Origin: G041228335 sp964580905
Lineage (GTDB): Bacteria; Pseudomonadota; Alphaproteobacteria; Puniceispirillales; UBA1172
Length of the DNA: 64,000 nucleotides
NCBI GenBank assembly: GCA_964580905.1
Contig: CAZOLR010000007.1
Location: 1 to 64,000, forward strand
Direction: 5' to 3'
Shown here: piece after piece, positions 45,318 to 54,599 of the stretch
How the letters are laid out: each line of letters starts with the position of its first letter
How positions within the stretch are numbered: position 1 is the first letter of the stretch
The notes under the pieces: model-generated
Seen by the model: the letters and a program-made list of their open reading frames with translations, nothing else
Databases searched by the model: none
What the model was told of the DNA's origin: nothing
Position numbers and translations under genes: made by a program

Positions 45318-47105
45318 ATGTACACCGCACCGCTTAAAGATATCCGGTTTGTGCTCAACGACGTTGTCGGCATAGAGGATGTGCTGGCAAAACTGGGCCG
45401 TGATGATGATGTCAGCCCTGACCTTGTTGATGCCGTCCTTGACGAAGCCGGTAAACTTGCCGCGGATATTATTGCCCCGACCAATCATACAGGTGATGTG
45501 GCGGGATGCGCCCATCACAAGGACGGATCGGTCACCACGCCAGCAGGATTTATCGACGCCTACCGTGCGATGGCCGAAGGCGGGTGGACGGCAATGGACG
45601 CAAAAGAGGAATTCGGCGGCCAGAACATGCCGATGATCGTATCAGCGATGGTCAATGAGATCTGGCAGTCGGCAAATATGGCTTTTGCGCTCTGTCATCT
45701 CCTGACGCAAGGTCAGATCTACGCGTTGCAGAAATCAGCAAGCCCCGAACAACAGCAGATCTTCATCCCCCCCATGGTGGAAGGCCGGTGGACAGGAACC
45801 ATGAACCTGACCGAACCCCAGGCGGGGACGGATCTGGCCGCGATCAAGACAAAGGCTGTGCCGGAAGGTGATCATTACCGGATCACCGGGCAGAAGATCT
45901 ACATCACCTATGGCGAGCATGATATGGCGGAGAATATCATCCACCTCGTGCTGGCCCGCACCCCTGATGCCCCTGAGGGGGTGAAGGGCATTTCCGTCTT
46001 CGTGGTGCCGAAATTTCTGGTCAATCCTGATGGCTCACTCGGCGAGCGCAACGATGTCCGCTGCATTTCCATTGAAAAGAAACTCGGCATCAAGGCGTCA
46101 CCCACGGCGGTGCTTTCCTACGGCGATAATGGCGGCGCTATCGGCTATCTGGTCGGAGAGGAAAACGAAGGGTTGCAGATCATGTTCGGCATGATGAACC
46201 ATGCCCGCTTTTCCGTTGGCCTGCAGGGGCTGTCGATTTCGGAACGTGCGCTGCAACAGGCGGTATCCTATGCCATGGACCGCAAGCAGGGCACACCGCT
46301 AGGCGGCCAGAATGGTGATGCGATCATCCACCATCCTGATGTGCTGAGGCTGATCACCACCATGAAAGCTGAGATTGAAGCGATGCGTGCGCTGGCCGCG
46401 GTCGGCGGGGCCGCTCTTGATCTTGGCCATCTCGATGATCCTGTCGAAGCCGCCCGGTGGGAAGAACGTGCCGCCCTTCTCATACCGGTTATCAAGGGCT
46501 GGCTGACCGAGCGATCCCTTGATCTGACGTCACGTGCCGTTCAGGTACATGGGGGCATGGGTTTCATCGAAGAGACAGGCGCCGCGCAACATTACCGTGA
46601 CGCCCGGATATTGCCGATCTATGAAGGCACGACGGCTATTCAGGCCAATGATCTTGTGTTCCGTAAGACACTCCGTGACGATGGCAGAGCCGTCCATACC
46701 CTGCTCGATGAAATCGACAGCGAAATGGAAAAGCTCTGCCACCATGAGGATAACATCGCGGCCAGTGCCGGGGCATCTGTCCGGGAGGCGGTGGCCGAGG
46801 CAAGAAAGGTCGTGGCCCATCTGCTGGCGACGTCAAATGATCCGCGCAGACCGGCGGCAGGCGGGGTGAATTATCTGATGCTGCTCGGCTATCTGACAGG
46901 GGGGTGGCTGATGGCAAGATCAGCAGGTATCGCCGCAGATAAAATGCAGATCGATGGTGCTGATATGGAGTTTCTTTCAGTCAAACGGGTGACAGCCGAT
47001 ACCTTCATCACCCATTCGCTGCCACAGGTGATGGCGCTGGCGAAAACAATCCTTGCCGGGGATGACGCCGTTCTGGCCATGCAACCGGCCTGGCTTGTTG
47101 GCTGA
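45318..47105 (+). CDS. Acyl-CoA dehydrogenase, long form with C-terminal domain (DmdC-like)
   Basis: A 595-aa flavoprotein: N-terminal extension, acyl-CoA dehydrogenase core (MNLTEPQAGTDLAAIKTKA, GQKIYITYGEH, HGGMGFIEE) with the catalytic Glu region YEGTTAIQANDL, and an extra C-terminal helical domain. This layout is shared with 3-methylmercaptopropionyl-CoA dehydrogenase (DmdC) of the marine DMSP demethylation pathway and with other long acyl-CoA dehydrogenases. DmdC identity is possible but not proved; dmdA, dmdB and dmdD are not nearby. It is probably co-transcribed with the FadJ-like gene. Confidence 0.88.
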   Translation: MYTAPLKDIRFVLNDVVGIEDVLAKLGRDDDVSPDLVDAVLDEAGKLAADIIAPTNHTGDVAGCAHHKDGSVTTPAGFIDAYRAMAEGGWTAMDAKEEFGGQNMPMIVSAMVNEIWQSANMAFALCHLLTQGQIYALQKSASPEQQQIFIPPMVEGRWTGTMNLTEPQAGTDLAAIKTKAVPEGDHYRITGQKIYITYGEHDMAENIIHLVLARTPDAPEGVKGISVFVVPKFLVNPDGSLGERNDVRCISIEKKLGIKASPTAVLSYGDNGGAIGYLVGEENEGLQIMFGMMNHARFSVGLQGLSISERALQQAVSYAMDRKQGTPLGGQNGDAIIHHPDVLRLITTMKAEIEAMRALAAVGGAALDLGHLDDPVEAARWEERAALLIPVIKGWLTERSLDLTSRAVQVHGGMGFIEETGAAQHYRDARILPIYEGTTAIQANDLVFRKTLRDDGRAVHTLLDEIDSEMEKLCHHEDNIAASAGASVREAVAEARKVVAHLLATSNDPRRPAAGGVNYLMLLGYLTGGWLMARSAGIAADKMQIDGADMEFLSVKRVTADTFITHSLPQVMALAKTILAGDDAVLAMQPAWLVG

Positions 47106-47108
47106 ACG

Positions 47109-47975
47109 ATGCCTGAAAACCGCTCAGCGCTGTTGCTGATGGCGTTGTCAATGACCCTGCTGGCGGCGGGGGATGCGCTTGTGCGCCTGCTTGGTGAAAG
47201 CCTCCCCAGCGGTCAGATCATCGGCATGCGCGGGGTTTTCCTGACAGCGTTTCTTATGATCGGGCTGAGGTTATCAAGGCGCCGCCTCGTCTTTACCGCA
47301 TTGACCAACCGCTGGAGTCTGGCGCGTGGGCTGGCGGAGACGGTGTCCACCTATTGCTTTTTTATCAGTATCCAGATGTTGCCGATTGCGATTTCCACCA
47401 CGGTTGTTTTCATCTTCCCGGTGCTGCTCACGCTGGTCTCCATTCCGCTTTTCGGCGAAAAGGTCGGCCCTTTCCGGTGGCTGGCGGTGTTGATGGGCTT
47501 TGCCGGTGTTGTCATGATTTCCGCACCGGGAGGCGATACGTTCAATCTTGCCCTGCTGTTACCTCTGGGCACAGCGCTCAGTCTCGTCGCCCGTGATCTT
47601 TTCACGCGCAAGATACCGGCTGGTATTGATTCCGGCACCGTTACCCTGACAACAGCGATTGTTACAACCTTGATGGGGTTTGCGAGCCTTCCCTTTGGCT
47701 GGGTTGAGGTGACATCGCGTGAAGTTCAGCTGCTGCCCCTTGCGGCGGCGCTGGTGGCCTGTTCTTTTGTTGCCTATATTATCGCGATCCGGCGGGGTGA
47801 GCTGTCGATCATTGCACCGGCGCAGTATCTGGTGATTCTCTGGGCGACGCTGTGGGGGGCGCTTATCTGGCAGGAAATGCCGGACACGAGTTCAATCGCG
47901 GGCGGCGGGCTGATCATTGCCGCCGGATGCCTGATCCTGTGGCGTGAAAGGGTGGCAGCACAACGAAACGTCTAG
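47109..47975 (+). CDS. EamA/DMT family transporter
   Basis: A 288-aa membrane protein with ten predicted helices and two EamA repeats (LPSGQIIGMRGVFLTAFLM and LSIIAPAQYLVILWATLWGALIW). Family members export small metabolites. It starts three bases after the acyl-CoA dehydrogenase stop and is probably in that operon. Its TAG stop and the TAG stop of the convergent livM overlap as CTAG at 47972-47975. Substrate unknown. Confidence 0.88.
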   Translation: MPENRSALLLMALSMTLLAAGDALVRLLGESLPSGQIIGMRGVFLTAFLMIGLRLSRRRLVFTALTNRWSLARGLAETVSTYCFFISIQMLPIAISTTVVFIFPVLLTLVSIPLFGEKVGPFRWLAVLMGFAGVVMISAPGGDTFNLALLLPLGTALSLVARDLFTRKIPAGIDSGTVTLTTAIVTTLMGFASLPFGWVEVTSREVQLLPLAAALVACSFVAYIIAIRRGELSIIAPAQYLVILWATLWGALIWQEMPDTSSIAGGGLIIAAGCLILWRERVAAQRNV

Positions 47976-49300
47976 CGCTTCTTTTCGGGTATCAGCCCGC
48001 GCGGGGCAAACCGCAGAACCAGCATCAGCACAAGCCCCATGGTCATCAGCCTTGTATGGGCGGCGTTCTCAATCAGATGTGCCTTAAGCCAGCTGTCATC
48101 GGCCATGCCGGCGGTGATGGCGCTGATAAACCACAGCCCGATCGGCTCCGCTTCGATCCAGAAAAACCAGATCAGGAAACCGCCGAGGATTGAGCCCGCA
48201 TTATTGCCGGAACCGCCGACAATCACCATCACCCAGATCAGAAAGGTAAAACGCAGGGGCTGATATGATGCAGGGGTGAACTGGCCGTCAAGTGTTGTCA
48301 GCATGGCCCCGGCGAGGCCGACAATGGCCGAACCGATGACAAAAACCTCAAGGTGGCGGGCGGTGACGTTCTTGCCCATGGCGTTGGCGGAAACCTCGTT
48401 ATCACGGATAGCCCGCATCATCCGGCCCCAGGGTGAATCCAGTGCCGCCTCAGCCAGACGATACAGCACGGCGAGCACCACCACGAAAAAGGCCGCGTAG
48501 CAGATCTTCACGATCAGCGATGAAGCATCGATGACAGATATATCGAGATATTCGGAAACCGAGATCAGCCATGGTTCTGCCTGCAGGTCCACTTCATAGG
48601 GAACAGGTCTCGGCAATCCGTTGACATTTTTCACGCCACGGGCCAGCCAGTCTTCGTTTTTCAGCACATAGATGATGATCTCAGAAATACCCAGCGTCGC
48701 GATGGCCAGGTAATCTGATCTCAGCCCCAGCGATATCTTGCCGATCACCCAGGCAACACCTGCCGCCATGAGCGCACCCACAATCCAGGACAGGAGAATA
48801 GGCAGGCCAAGCCCGCCGAGATATCCGGTTTTTGCAGGTTCTATCGCTTCGATGATGCTGACCGCCGGATCAAGAACAAGGCGGAAAACCACCAGCCCCG
48901 AGACCACCACCAACGTTGTTGCCCAGAGCTGTCTGCGGCCCGATCCGGCACACCGTCTCCAGATGAAGACAGCGGCAATGACCGTGATGACGGCAACGAT
49001 CAGGGCTATCAGGATGCCCGCGCCGCCAGCAGCAACAGCTTCGGTCACAGGCGGGACAGCCACCAGAACCCCGGCCAACCCTCCAAGGGCAGTGAATCCC
49101 ATCATCCCGAAATTGACCAGCCCGGCATACCCCCACTGGATATTGACGCCGAGGGTCATGATCGCCGATATGAGGCACAGGTTGAGCAGGGTGAAGGCGA
49201 CATTCCAGCTCTGGATCATGCCGACAAGCGCCAGCAGAACGGCCATTGCCGAAAACAACAGCGCCGTCCGATATCGGTTTGCAGAACCCTGACCGGTCAT
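47972..49300 (-). CDS. livM: Branched-chain amino acid-type ABC transporter permease (LivM)
   Basis: A 442-aa inner-membrane permease of the LivM group, with about ten hydrophobic helices and the blocks NIQWGYAGLVNFGMMGFTALG, SLGLRSDYLAIATLGISEI, SPWGRMMRAIRDNEVSANAMGKN and VGGSGNNAGSILGG. It is longer than E. coli LivM at its N-terminal half because of extra helices. Its start overlaps the livH stop as ATGA. Confidence 0.92.
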   Translation of the reverse strand: MTGQGSANRYRTALLFSAMAVLLALVGMIQSWNVAFTLLNLCLISAIMTLGVNIQWGYAGLVNFGMMGFTALGGLAGVLVAVPPVTEAVAAGGAGILIALIVAVITVIAAVFIWRRCAGSGRRQLWATTLVVVSGLVVFRLVLDPAVSIIEAIEPAKTGYLGGLGLPILLSWIVGALMAAGVAWVIGKISLGLRSDYLAIATLGISEIIIYVLKNEDWLARGVKNVNGLPRPVPYEVDLQAEPWLISVSEYLDISVIDASSLIVKICYAAFFVVVLAVLYRLAEAALDSPWGRMMRAIRDNEVSANAMGKNVTARHLEVFVIGSAIVGLAGAMLTTLDGQFTPASYQPLRFTFLIWVMVIVGGSGNNAGSILGGFLIWFFWIEAEPIGLWFISAITAGMADDSWLKAHLIENAAHTRLMTMGLVLMLVLRFAPRGLIPEKKR

Positions 49301-50310
49301 AATGTCTTGCCTCCTATAATTCCGGTTGGCCGGATCAGCAGAACAATAACAAGGATGACAAAGGAAAGGGCGATCTTGTAATCCGTGGAAAGAAGCTGCA
49401 TAAGGCCCGACGGAGCCATGCTGTCCGGCAGAAGATATGTAAGGAATTTTTTATAGGCAAAAGTAAGAGTGAGTTCGGAGAAGGCGATCACGAAACCGCC
49501 GAGGATGGCGCCGACGGGATTGCCGACCCCGCCCACAATCGCCGCCGCAAAAATAGGCAGCAAAAGGGAAAGATAGGTGAAGGGCTTGTAACTTTTATCA
49601 AGGCCATACAGTGCCCCCGCAGTTGCCGCCAGCGCCGCCGTGATGATCCAGGTGATCATCACCACCCGTTCGGGATTGATCCCTGAAAGCAGGGCAAGAT
49701 CTTCATTATCGGAATAGGCGCGCATCGATTTGCCGGTCCGGGTCTTGTTCAGAAACCAGAACACAAAACTCACCATGATGATGGCGGTGATGATGGTAAT
49801 GCCTTGTGTTGTCTTGATGGCCAGCCCTTCGTTAAGGCCTGTCATGGCCTTGAAGGCCCTTGCCTTGAGGATGAAGCGCTGCCCGTCGGTGAAAACCTGA
49901 TCATTGGGCCCGATGATGAATCGGATCAATCCGCCGATAAAGAACATCACCCCGATGGAAACGATAAGATAGGTAACATTTTCAGCCCTGATGCGCCGGT
50001 AGTAGCGAAAGACAAGACGATCCGTCATGATCACCAGACCAATCGTCGCAACAATGCCGACCGGTATCGCGATCAATGCTGTCGGCAACGGGCCGAGACT
50101 CACCCCCTGGCCTTGCAGATACCAGGTCATGAGTATCGTGGCCATGGCACCAAATGACATCATCTCACCATGGGCGAAATTTGAAAACCGCAGCACGCTG
50201 TAGATCATGGTCACCCCGAGCGCACCCAGGGCCAGCTGGCTGCCATAGGTCATGGCCGGAACAATGATGAAATTGGTGATAAGCACGAGCGCGTTGAGCA
50301 GGTCAATCAT
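49297..50310 (-). CDS. livH: Branched-chain amino acid-type ABC transporter permease (LivH)
   Basis: A 337-aa inner-membrane permease of the LivH group: ALGALGVTMIYSVLRFSNFAHGEMMSFGAM near the N-terminus (the SNFAHGE block is diagnostic), TGKSMRAYSDNEDLALLSGIN in the cytoplasmic loop and VGGVGNPVGAILGG. It partners LivM and lies three bases after livF. Confidence 0.93.
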   Translation of the reverse strand: MIDLLNALVLITNFIIVPAMTYGSQLALGALGVTMIYSVLRFSNFAHGEMMSFGAMATILMTWYLQGQGVSLGPLPTALIAIPVGIVATIGLVIMTDRLVFRYYRRIRAENVTYLIVSIGVMFFIGGLIRFIIGPNDQVFTDGQRFILKARAFKAMTGLNEGLAIKTTQGITIITAIIMVSFVFWFLNKTRTGKSMRAYSDNEDLALLSGINPERVVMITWIITAALAATAGALYGLDKSYKPFTYLSLLLPIFAAAIVGGVGNPVGAILGGFVIAFSELTLTFAYKKFLTYLLPDSMAPSGLMQLLSTDYKIALSFVILVIVLLIRPTGIIGGKTL

Positions 50311-50313
50311 CCT

Positions 50314-51018
50314 CTATCCTCCCAGAAAAGCCCGTCGGACTTCGGGATTTGCCATCAGGGCGGCCCCGGTATCGGTGTAGCGGTTTTCCCCCTGCACCAG
50401 CACATAGCCCTTATCGGCAATATGGAGCGCCTGTTTCGCGTTCTGCTCGACCATCAGAATGGCAATGCCGGTGCGGGCAACTTCGATGATACGGTCAAAC
50501 AGCTCATCCATGACGATCGGGGAAACCCCGGCGGTGGGTTCATCCAGCATCAGCACTTTCGGCTGGGTCATCAGGGCCCGGCCGACCGCCACCTGCTGGC
50601 GCTGGCCGCCTGAAAGCTCACCTGCGGGCTGCCGGCGCTTTTCCTTCAGGATCGGGAAAAGATCATAGACCTGCTGCATGGTCTCGCTGATATCGTCGTC
50701 GCGGATGAACGCGCCCATTTCAAGGTTTTCTTCCACTGTCATCGAGGTGAAGATATTGTTTGTCTGGGGAACGAAACCCATCCCTTTGATGACCCGTTCT
50801 TCAGGCTTGAGATGTGAGATATCTTCGCCATCGATCATGACGTGACCCTGACGCAGGGCCAGCATCCCGAAAATGGCTTTCATGGCTGTTGATTTGCCGG
50901 CGCCATTGGGGCCGACCACCACCGCGATCTCCCCTTTTTCGACACCAATCGTGCATCCGTGCAGGATATCCGCCCCGCCATAGCCGCCGGTCATGTCCTT
51001 GCCAATCAGATAACTCAC
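50314..51018 (-). CDS. livF: Branched-chain amino acid-type ABC transporter ATP-binding protein (LivF)
   Basis: A 234-aa ABC ATPase: GPNGAGKSTAMKAIFGML, LSGGQRQQVAVGRALM, LMLDEPTAGVSP and a His-loop-like MVEQNAKQAL. The LivF type is recognised by FVPQTNNIFTSMTVEENLEMG. It lies 13 bp after livG. Confidence 0.95.
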   Translation of the reverse strand: MSYLIGKDMTGGYGGADILHGCTIGVEKGEIAVVVGPNGAGKSTAMKAIFGMLALRQGHVMIDGEDISHLKPEERVIKGMGFVPQTNNIFTSMTVEENLEMGAFIRDDDISETMQQVYDLFPILKEKRRQPAGELSGGQRQQVAVGRALMTQPKVLMLDEPTAGVSPIVMDELFDRIIEVARTGIAILMVEQNAKQALHIADKGYVLVQGENRYTDTGAALMANPEVRRAFLGG

Positions 51019-51031
51019 TTTTGTTGTCCAC

Positions 51032-51805
51032 TCATGCTGTTTTGTTTTTAAGGCCGGTTCCGAGATAGGCTTCGATCACCATCTCATTGGCCTTGACCTC
51101 TTCTGCGGTGCCCTGGGCAAGGACACTTCCCTCTGCCATGACGATCACCGGATCACATAACCGGGAGATGAATTCCATATCATGTTCGATCATGCAGAAG
51201 GTGTATCCGCGCTCTTTGTTCAGGCGCAGGATAGCATCGCCAATGGTGTTGAGCAGTGTCCGGTTGACCCCGGCGCCAACTTCATCGAGAAAAACGATCT
51301 TGGCGTCGACCATCATTGTCCGGCCGAGTTCCAGCAGTTTTTTCTGCCCGCCAGAAAGGTTTCCGGCACGTTCATCGGCAACTTGCCTGATCTGGAGGAA
51401 ATCAATCACCTCATTGGCTTTCTTGCGGATACCCTCTTCCTCGGTACGGACACGTGCCGGACGGAACCAGGCATCAACAAGGTTTTCGCCTGACTGTCCG
51501 GCGGGCACCATCATCAGGTTTTCACGCACGGTCAGGGATGAAAATTCATGGGCGATCTGGAATGTTCTGAGCAGCCCGCGATGGAACAGCTCATGCGGGG
51601 CAAGGCCCGTGATATCTTCACCATGAAGGAAAACACGGCCGGCGCTGGGCTTATGCACGCCGGCGATAATGTTAAACAGCGTGGTCTTCCCGGCGCCGTT
51701 AGGTCCGATCAGCCCGGTGATCGAGCCTTCGCTGATGGTCAGGGAGGCATCTTCAACAGCGTGCAGGCCGCCGAAATTCTTGTATAGATGCTCAACAACG
51801 ATCAT
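51032..51805 (-). CDS. livG: Branched-chain amino acid-type ABC transporter ATP-binding protein (LivG)
   Basis: A 257-aa ABC ATPase: GPNGAGKTTLFNIIAG, LSGGQKKLLELGRTMM, VFLDEVGAGVN (Val replacing the usual Pro of DEP) and MIEHDMEFI. The LivG type is shown by RTFQIAHEFSSLTVRENLMM. It is separated from livJ by a strong hairpin, so expression of the membrane part may be lower than that of the binding protein. Confidence 0.95.
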   Translation of the reverse strand: MIVVEHLYKNFGGLHAVEDASLTISEGSITGLIGPNGAGKTTLFNIIAGVHKPSAGRVFLHGEDITGLAPHELFHRGLLRTFQIAHEFSSLTVRENLMMVPAGQSGENLVDAWFRPARVRTEEEGIRKKANEVIDFLQIRQVADERAGNLSGGQKKLLELGRTMMVDAKIVFLDEVGAGVNRTLLNTIGDAILRLNKERGYTFCMIEHDMEFISRLCDPVIVMAEGSVLAQGTAEEVKANEMVIEAYLGTGLKNKTA

Positions 51806-51904
51806 GGCTTTTATCAGGAAGTCTGGTCTGTGCCCCGGCGCGGAGCATGGAAGACATTGCTCTTGAAACCCATCCGCAACTCAAGCCGGCATTCGGGTTC
51901 CGGG

Positions 51905-51937
51905 AAAAACACGGCCCGGGGTACCCCGGGCCGTGTT
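51905..51937 (-). terminator. Terminator/attenuator between livJ and livG
   Basis: A 30-base perfect palindrome occupies 51908-51937 (14-bp stem AACACGGCCCGGGG with its complement, around TA). On the minus strand it runs into TTTTTCCC. It lies nine bases after the livJ stop and probably lets only part of the transcription pass into livGFHM. Confidence 0.8.
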
Positions 51938-51945
51938 GCTGAATA

Positions 51946-53130
51946 TTAGCGATATCCGACGGTGGTGTTCTTACCGCCATCGATGAGGATTTCAGCATAG
52001 CTGCCAGCGCTCTCACCTGAACCGATCAGTTCAACGGCAGAAGCACCGACATAGTCAATGGAAAGACCCTGACGAAGGTACTTGATCCCCTTGGCGAGTT
52101 CACCGGGATAGATCTTTTCACCCGGTGCGTTGGCAACTGACATCAGGTGATCTTTGTAATCCTGGCTGTCGGTGGATTTTGCCGCCTGCATGGCAAGGAT
52201 GATCAGCGCGGCCGCGTCATACGATTCGGCAGCGAACGGACCGGCTGCAAATCCGGCAGCTTCGGCAAGGCTGGCAAATTGCGCCGCACCCGGGCTGTCT
52301 GTCCCGGGAAGGCTGCCGATGGACCCGTCAAGGTCAGGGCCGATCGCTGCGGGAAGGCTGTCGCCGATCATGCCGTCAGGCAGGAAGAACATATCAAAAG
52401 CCCCGGCATCAAGTGACGCCTGAATGATCCCTTTACCACCCTGATCCAGATAGCCGGCAACGATCAGGATATCACCGCCAGCCTGAGCGAGGGCGGCAAC
52501 TTCAGCACCATAATCACCTTTGCCGTCTTCATGGGCGGCGCTGATGGTGATCTGGCCACCAGCAGCGGTGAAGTTGGCTTCGATGCTGTCGGCAAGGCCT
52601 TTGCCGTAGTCATTGTTGGTGTAGGTCATCGCGGCTGATGTGAAGCCACGTGCCTTGAGGATTTCAGCCACAACCTGACCCTGCCGGGCATCAGATGGCG
52701 CGGTACGGAAAAACAGGCCATTGTCTTCGAGGGTTGAAAGAGCCGGTGATGTTGCCGAAGGTGAGACCATGACAACGCCATTGGCCATGGCGACGTTCTG
52801 CAGAACAGCGGTGGTCACGCCGGAACAGTCAGCCCCCATGATCGCGCTGACTTTTTCAGCGGTGATGAGGCGTTCGGCGGCAGCCGTGGCGGCGGCGGCG
52901 TCAATGCAGGTTGAATCCCCGCGAACGGATGACAGTGTTGTGTTTCCGGACATGAAGTTGCCGGCGGCATTGACTTCACTGATGGCCAGTTCGGCACCGG
53001 ATGCCATGTCAGGTGTCAGCGATTCAATCGGGCCGGTGAAGCCCAGCAGAATGCCAATCTTGGCGTCGTCAGCGAATGCCGGAGAAGCCAGGAACGCAGA
53101 AGCTGCGATCGCAAGTATTGTCTTTTTCAT
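51946..53130 (-). CDS. livJ: Branched-chain amino acid-type ABC transporter substrate-binding protein (LivJ/LivK family)
   Basis: A 394-aa periplasmic binding protein with signal peptide MKKTILAIAASAFLASPAFA. Family blocks are ILLGFTGPIESLTPDMASGAELAI, ADCSGVTTAVLQNVA, SATSPALSTLED and TYTNNDYGKGLADSI. The ligand may be a branched-chain amino acid or another amide or acid; this family is broad. The ATG at 53130 has GGGAG six bases upstream; an upstream in-frame start is rejected. Confidence 0.92.
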   Translation of the reverse strand: MKKTILAIAASAFLASPAFADDAKIGILLGFTGPIESLTPDMASGAELAISEVNAAGNFMSGNTTLSSVRGDSTCIDAAAATAAAERLITAEKVSAIMGADCSGVTTAVLQNVAMANGVVMVSPSATSPALSTLEDNGLFFRTAPSDARQGQVVAEILKARGFTSAAMTYTNNDYGKGLADSIEANFTAAGGQITISAAHEDGKGDYGAEVAALAQAGGDILIVAGYLDQGGKGIIQASLDAGAFDMFFLPDGMIGDSLPAAIGPDLDGSIGSLPGTDSPGAAQFASLAEAAGFAAGPFAAESYDAAALIILAMQAAKSTDSQDYKDHLMSVANAPGEKIYPGELAKGIKYLRQGLSIDYVGASAVELIGSGESAGSYAEILIDGGKNTTVGYR

Positions 53131-53247
53131 TGAATACTCCCAAGTTAGTCTGAGCACTGTTTATTCAGATTAGTTGCTGAAAGTCTAGTTGATTCGGCGA
53201 AGTTAATCCAAATAATCGCGATCTTGATAACGGAACGGGGGTCAGGG

Positions 53248-54270
53248 ATGGATCATGGCGGCGATATTACCTCCGCGGCACATAGGTATGGTATTGCACC
53301 GGAGATCATGCTTGATCTTTCCACCGGCATAAGCCCTCGCCCCTGGCCGGTACCGGCGGCACTCCTCGATCCCGCAGGATGGACGTCTCTGCCGCAACGC
53401 GAAGATGAAGACAGATTGAAAGACGCGGCAAGGCAAGCCTGGTCCCTTGACAGAGATGCGGCCATAGCTGTCGCCCCCGGAAGCCAGATCCTGATCTCCC
53501 TTCTGCCCGTGTTGCGATCCGGTGCGCGTGTCTGGCTTCCCGACCCTGCTTATTCTGAGCACGGCAATTCATGGCGGAATGCCGGTCACGACATCATGAC
53601 CTATCCGGCAGGAAATCTGCCTGATCAACTTGATGCGGCGTCTTCCCCTCAGGTGCTGATCGCCGTTCAGCCCGGAAATCCGCTGGGTGAGACGATCCCC
53701 CCGGCCATACTGGCAGAACAGGCCGCACGTCTTGCCGGTACGGGCGGTCTTGTCGTGGTGGATGAGGCGTTCATTGATCTCATGCCGGACATGAGCCTTG
53801 CTCCCTTTGCTGGCAGGCCCGGGCTGATCGTGCTCAGATCCTTTGGCAAATTCTTTGGCCTTGCCGGTCTCAGGCTGGGGATGGCCATCGGCTATGCCGA
53901 AGATATCGCTGTCCTTGAACAAAAGCTTGGCCCCTGGGCGACGTCCACACCTGCCCTGAACATCGGGGCGGCGGCCCTTTCAGATGCGTCCTTTGCGGAG
54001 GATCAGCGCGGGTTTCTGGCAAAATCCGGCCAAAGGCTCAGGACGATGCTGGATAAGTACGGGCTTGAGGTGATCGGCGGCACGGATCTGTATTCCCTTG
54101 CCGAAGTGCCGGAGGCAGGCAGGCTTCACGAATACTTGGCCCGGAAAGGGATATGGACACGTATTTTTTCCTATGCACCGCAATGGATAAGATTTGGCCT
54201 GCCCGGAGAGGCCGAAGCGGAACAGCGTCTTGATGCGGCCTTGTCGGATTGGCGGCAAAACAGCAAATAA
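53248..54270 (+). CDS. cobD: Threonine-phosphate decarboxylase (cobalamin aminopropanol arm)
   Basis: A 340-aa PLP enzyme of the class I aminotransferase fold (CobD of Salmonella, CobC of Pseudomonas denitrificans). It makes (R)-1-amino-2-propanol phosphate from threonine phosphate for the nucleotide loop. Visible are MDHGGDI at the start, LDLSTGISPRPWP, the PLP-binding VLRSFGKFFGLAGLRLG with Lys, and VDEAFIDL. ATG 53248 is preferred over a TTG at 53224; GGGGG lies upstream. The cobalamin riboswitch begins about 40 bp after it. Confidence 0.92.
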   Translation: MDHGGDITSAAHRYGIAPEIMLDLSTGISPRPWPVPAALLDPAGWTSLPQREDEDRLKDAARQAWSLDRDAAIAVAPGSQILISLLPVLRSGARVWLPDPAYSEHGNSWRNAGHDIMTYPAGNLPDQLDAASSPQVLIAVQPGNPLGETIPPAILAEQAARLAGTGGLVVVDEAFIDLMPDMSLAPFAGRPGLIVLRSFGKFFGLAGLRLGMAIGYAEDIAVLEQKLGPWATSTPALNIGAAALSDASFAEDQRGFLAKSGQRLRTMLDKYGLEVIGGTDLYSLAEVPEAGRLHEYLARKGIWTRIFSYAPQWIRFGLPGEAEAEQRLDAALSDWRQNSK

Positions 54271-54310
54271 TGTCGCTTCTGGTTGACACATGAATTGCTG
54301 GCATGGGAAA

Positions 54311-54506
54311 GTAAAAGGGTAAGGGTGGTGATTTTGCCGAAGCTTATCACCTGAAAAGGGAATATGGTGCGGGTGATGATGAACAATCTGCCCAAATCCA
54401 TAGCCGCCCCCGCGACTGTCATTAGGCAGGCGTCCCCATTATGCCACTGGGAAACCGGGAAGGCGGGGATTGCCGCAACGCCTTGAGCCAGGAGACCTGC
54501 CTTTAC
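54311..54506 (+). promoter_or_regulatory. Cobalamin riboswitch
   Basis: All classic parts are present: closing stem GTAAA/TTTAC (54311 and 54502), stem GGTGAT/ATCACC (54327-54351), CTGAAAAGGGAA, GGTGCGGG, CCCCCGCGACTGTC, the B12 box GCCACTGGGAAACCGGGAAGG (54443-54463) split over the kissing region, and AGCCAGGAGACCTGCC. It controls hupE and probably the following cob genes by binding a cobalamin. Confidence 0.93.
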
Positions 54507-54553
54507 GTGGATTAATGCATGGCCGGGGTGCGCCAGATGCAGCATGAACAAAT

Positions 54554-54598
54554 GGTATCTGCTGTCCTTTCTGCCCCGACCGAATACCGGAGGGGTAT
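54554..54598 (+). promoter_or_regulatory. Expression platform: hairpin holding the hupE ribosome binding site
   Basis: ATACC (54584-54588) and GGTAT (54594-54598) form a stem whose loop is exactly GGAGG, the ribosome binding site, one base before ATG 54600. A second GGTAT at 54554-54558 could pair with the same ATACC and free the site. This suggests translational control by the riboswitch. Confidence 0.5.
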
Positions 54599-54599
54599 C

